In this document: positions 61,806-64,000 of the stretch, piece by piece
Layout: each line of letters starts with the position of its first letter
Position numbering within the stretch: position 1 is the stretch's first letter
Origin: Trileptium ribeirensis
Taxonomy: Eukaryota; Nematoda; Enoplea; Enoplida; Thoracostomopsidae
NCBI GenBank assembly: GCA_030248225.1
Contig: JASANE010012817.1
Location: 1-64,000, forward strand
Length of the DNA stretch: 64,000 nt
Reading direction: 5' to 3'
The notes under the pieces: model-generated
Told to the model about the DNA's origin: nothing
What the model saw: the letters and a program-made list of their open reading frames with translations, nothing else
Database searches by the model: none
Made by a program: the position numbers and the translations under genes

Positions 61806-61982
61806 TGTGCTTTTTCCAAACTATCCCTGTCAAGTTTGAGTTGAAATTGAAAGTAAATACTTCACATTCAACGCGTCTACTGTTATCGAGTGGGACCCGT
61901 TACCCGAAATCCCAGCAAAATACTCCCAGCCACCGTGAAGAAAAAAACAAGAAAAATAGGACATGGACTTTTGATTTTTTTC

Positions 61983-62052
61983 GACCCAGGTCTCGAACCA
62001 GCTACCTCCCGGTTATAAAACCAGCTTCACATCCACTAAGCCACGGCAGCTT
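61983..62052 (-). repeat. tRNA-like sequence, possible tRNA pseudogene or SINE head
   Basis: Minus strand: GCTGCCGTGGCTTAGTGGAT with a D-arm-like GCTT/AAGC pairing, then a degenerate anticodon arm, then CTGGTTCGAGACCTGGG as a T-arm-like B box. The acceptor stem is absent. It faces the 61.74 kb tRNA-like sequence, about 180 bp away. Confidence 0.55.
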
Positions 62053-62055
62053 TTG

Positions 62056-62945
62056 TATATATGTGTTACATATTATTCAGTTTTGACCCCAGTATGGAAT
62101 TATGTCTTTTTTAACCAGTATAAGAAATTAAAATGACAACTCACCTTTCGCAACGAAGTCTATAAACTGTACCGACTGTTCTACACGAAGGTCCCGAATA
62201 CACGTTTCATCCTGTAAGCGATATCAATACGTTTGGAAAGTTTAATTTTACCGGGGCTTCCTGAAATTACGTATTTATAATTTTATACATATTTACAATA
62301 TATCCATTTCGTTTCAACTATATGCCAACAAAGTATGATTCAAAATGCGAAAATTCAAAATGCGACTAAGTCTAACTAATTTGTACGTTAATGTGACACG
62401 ACATATTAAGTAATTCAAACGCAATTGTGAAACACTACAACTTCATATTCTCGATCATTTGTTCACAGTTTCTAATTACCCAACGAACTACTACATACTG
62501 AATACAGTATTGCCGGTAAAACATTTACTCAATGCATCCCATTCAAAACTTCTTGCGTATTGTATACCTAAACTAAATATGAAAAGAAAACGACCTTACC
62601 AACTGTGACCTGAAATGTAACATTTCCAAAATATTATTTTTTACACGAAGTAATTGCACATTATCTATGTTATATTCCCCCTGTATTCCCAATAAGTAAA
62701 ATATAAAATGCCATACTACCAATATTCGATATACTATAAAATCTATATTCACTGTCACATCCATAAAAAGGTTACTTGTAGAAAGAGATCTGCCGAACAC
62801 ATAGTACTGACACACATTCAGTATTAAATATCTTGCATCTGTTTCAACAACTCAAACTTGTCCTTTTTCCCAGATAATTTCTTAGGGGTAACTTAGTCCG
62901 AAGAAGTCAACTCAAACTCTTCCGCTTGTGGTGTCATTGTATCTA
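62056..62945. other. AT-rich non-coding stretch
   Basis: No gene is supported; the 80-codon minus-strand frame at 62573-62815 has no recognisable domain. Confidence 0.4.
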
Positions 62946-62948
62946 ATC

Positions 62949-63990
62949 CTAAACTACGTAATAACTGTGGGGGGTTAGTGGTGTTCCATCTGTCGGAGTA
63001 CGCTGTTGACCCATGACGATCGTTGCTCCGCTGCTTGTCGTCCTGCAATATACTAAAAATACCATACAGAAAAGCATTACCTCTCCAACAGCTAAAATTA
63101 TTACATAAATCCAGCTACTCGACTTTCGGTTCTCAACTCGATAAATTTTCCACTCCACATAATCTTTTCAGAGCAACATCCTCAGAAACGAATGATTTAT
63201 TTTCGATCATTACCATTTGTTTAAACTTGGTAAAACTCATAACGTTCTCTGTATCGAATCTCAAATTGATCTCAAAATACAAACTTAAATTTTTAACACC
63301 CGGTTTTCCAATGCATACTCCCATCCCGTTAGTAGAAATATTAGGTATTTCCATACTCTTAAATACAAAGTCTCCAACAAGACCCCCACTTTCCGAGTCG
63401 CGTACTTCAAATCAGTTGTGTCACCTTACTGGTAAGATCATTTCTTTCATCATCATTCCGCATCCACATGCCAAGGAAACTATACACTGATTACAATTCT
63501 CTATCTTTATAGGCACATCATTGTCACAAAATACCGTCCAATCTGAGTCAACGGCTGCCATAAACCATTTGCCTGAACCCATATCAAACGCTTGCACTGG
63601 AGATTTATCCTTTTTTAAAACTATATCACACAAGCTGCTAACATCAACGTTGCCTGTAAACAAACTTAGCTCACCTACCTTCTCACTTCTTGAAACCGTG
63701 GGGTATACCACCGGGCGACGCAAATACTTTGACCCCACACAGTTGCTTAGTTGAGCCCGTGTTAACAAAACAGACTGACTAGCATCCTTATTAATTCCCA
63801 CAATAACGTATTTTTCCTTGACCTGTAAGTACATACCATCTCCTACTGACAACTAACCATAAGTTATTTTCCATAATTCAAACTCCATATTTTCTCTGAT
63901 TATAGAAATTCTCAACGCAATTATAAAGGAAGAATAACTCGAATAGACAGCCTTAACAATAGACACCTTGTAGTACATATTAATATTGCC
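62949..63990 (-). pseudogene. Second env-like glycoprotein relic, 3' part
   Basis: Three minus-strand frames join end to end: 63852-63421, 63354-63133 and 63158-62949. Readable sequence continues upstream of 63852 toward the window edge with one in-frame TAG near 63855. The first block has spaced cysteines including C-x-x-C and CGC motifs, typical of the distal ectodomain of retroelement fusion glycoproteins. The second block is a mixed hydrophobic/polar segment. The third has a membrane-proximal part, a transmembrane helix at about residues 16-38 (IYVIILAVGEVMLFCMVFLV) and a short polar tail. It differs from the env at 35-37 kb. No pol sequence is seen beside it, so any pol would lie beyond the right edge. 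Assignment is by layout only. The stop and frame breaks make it a pseudogene. Confidence 0.5.
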
Positions 63991-64000
63991 CAATCCATAG

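Noticed and set aside
61736..62052. Functional tRNA genes
   Set aside because: A and B boxes are present but acceptor stems do not pair and anticodon arms are degenerate.

Overview
This window reads as nuclear DNA of an invertebrate animal. It is AT-rich, mostly non-coding, full of small transposons, tandem repeats and tRNA-like (SINE-type) remnants, and has no operons or bacterial gene density. The animal inference rests mainly on one intronless-looking exon for a class A biogenic-amine GPCR (about 30.9-32.3 kb). I cannot place the species from sequence alone.

Layout. 1-25.3 kb is almost gene-free. It holds three copies of a MITE family with TGCGGCGTTCACG ends and 3-bp TTA/TAA target duplications, a second MITE type (14.22-14.52 kb), a 144-bp foldback (9.08-9.23 kb), several copies of a family with a periodic AAAATT-GCAAAAATT core, and low-complexity AT tracts. 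25.4-27.86 kb is an array of about 20 copies of a 123-bp unit; 123 is divisible by 3, so long open frames with a 41-residue period run through it. A 180-bp hAT-type MITE with an exact 8-bp target duplication follows at 27.93-28.11 kb.

30.9-32.3 kb encodes TM1 to TM5 and a long third intracellular loop of an amine-receptor-like GPCR; TM6 and TM7 are not visible. Its frame runs without a stop into a broken retrovirus-like element (about 32.3-43.28 kb). Gene order along the element is: unrecognised acidic/gag-position region, env-like fusion glycoprotein, aspartic protease, Ty3/gypsy-type reverse transcriptase, RNase H, proline-rich spacer, then a protein joining a NADAR (YbiA-like) domain to an SGNH/GDSL-hydrolase-like domain. 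Env lies before pol, no integrase is visible, and no LTRs are visible. This is the most unusual content of the window. The copy is inactivated by frameshifts, stops, a 200-bp tandem duplication in env and a small deletion at the RNase H active site.

43.56-44.07 kb is a fourth copy of the first MITE family, inserted about 270 bp after the element. 44.5-51.4 kb is less AT-rich, with degenerate 172-bp repeats, perfect tandem hairpins and no recognised gene. 51.4-62.9 kb is again AT-rich and gene-poor, with a two-copy GC-rich repeat (58.7-59.2 kb) and four tRNA-like sequences between 59.88 and 62.06 kb. At the right edge (62.95-63.99 kb, minus strand) lies the 3' part of a second env-like gene with a transmembrane segment, also broken.
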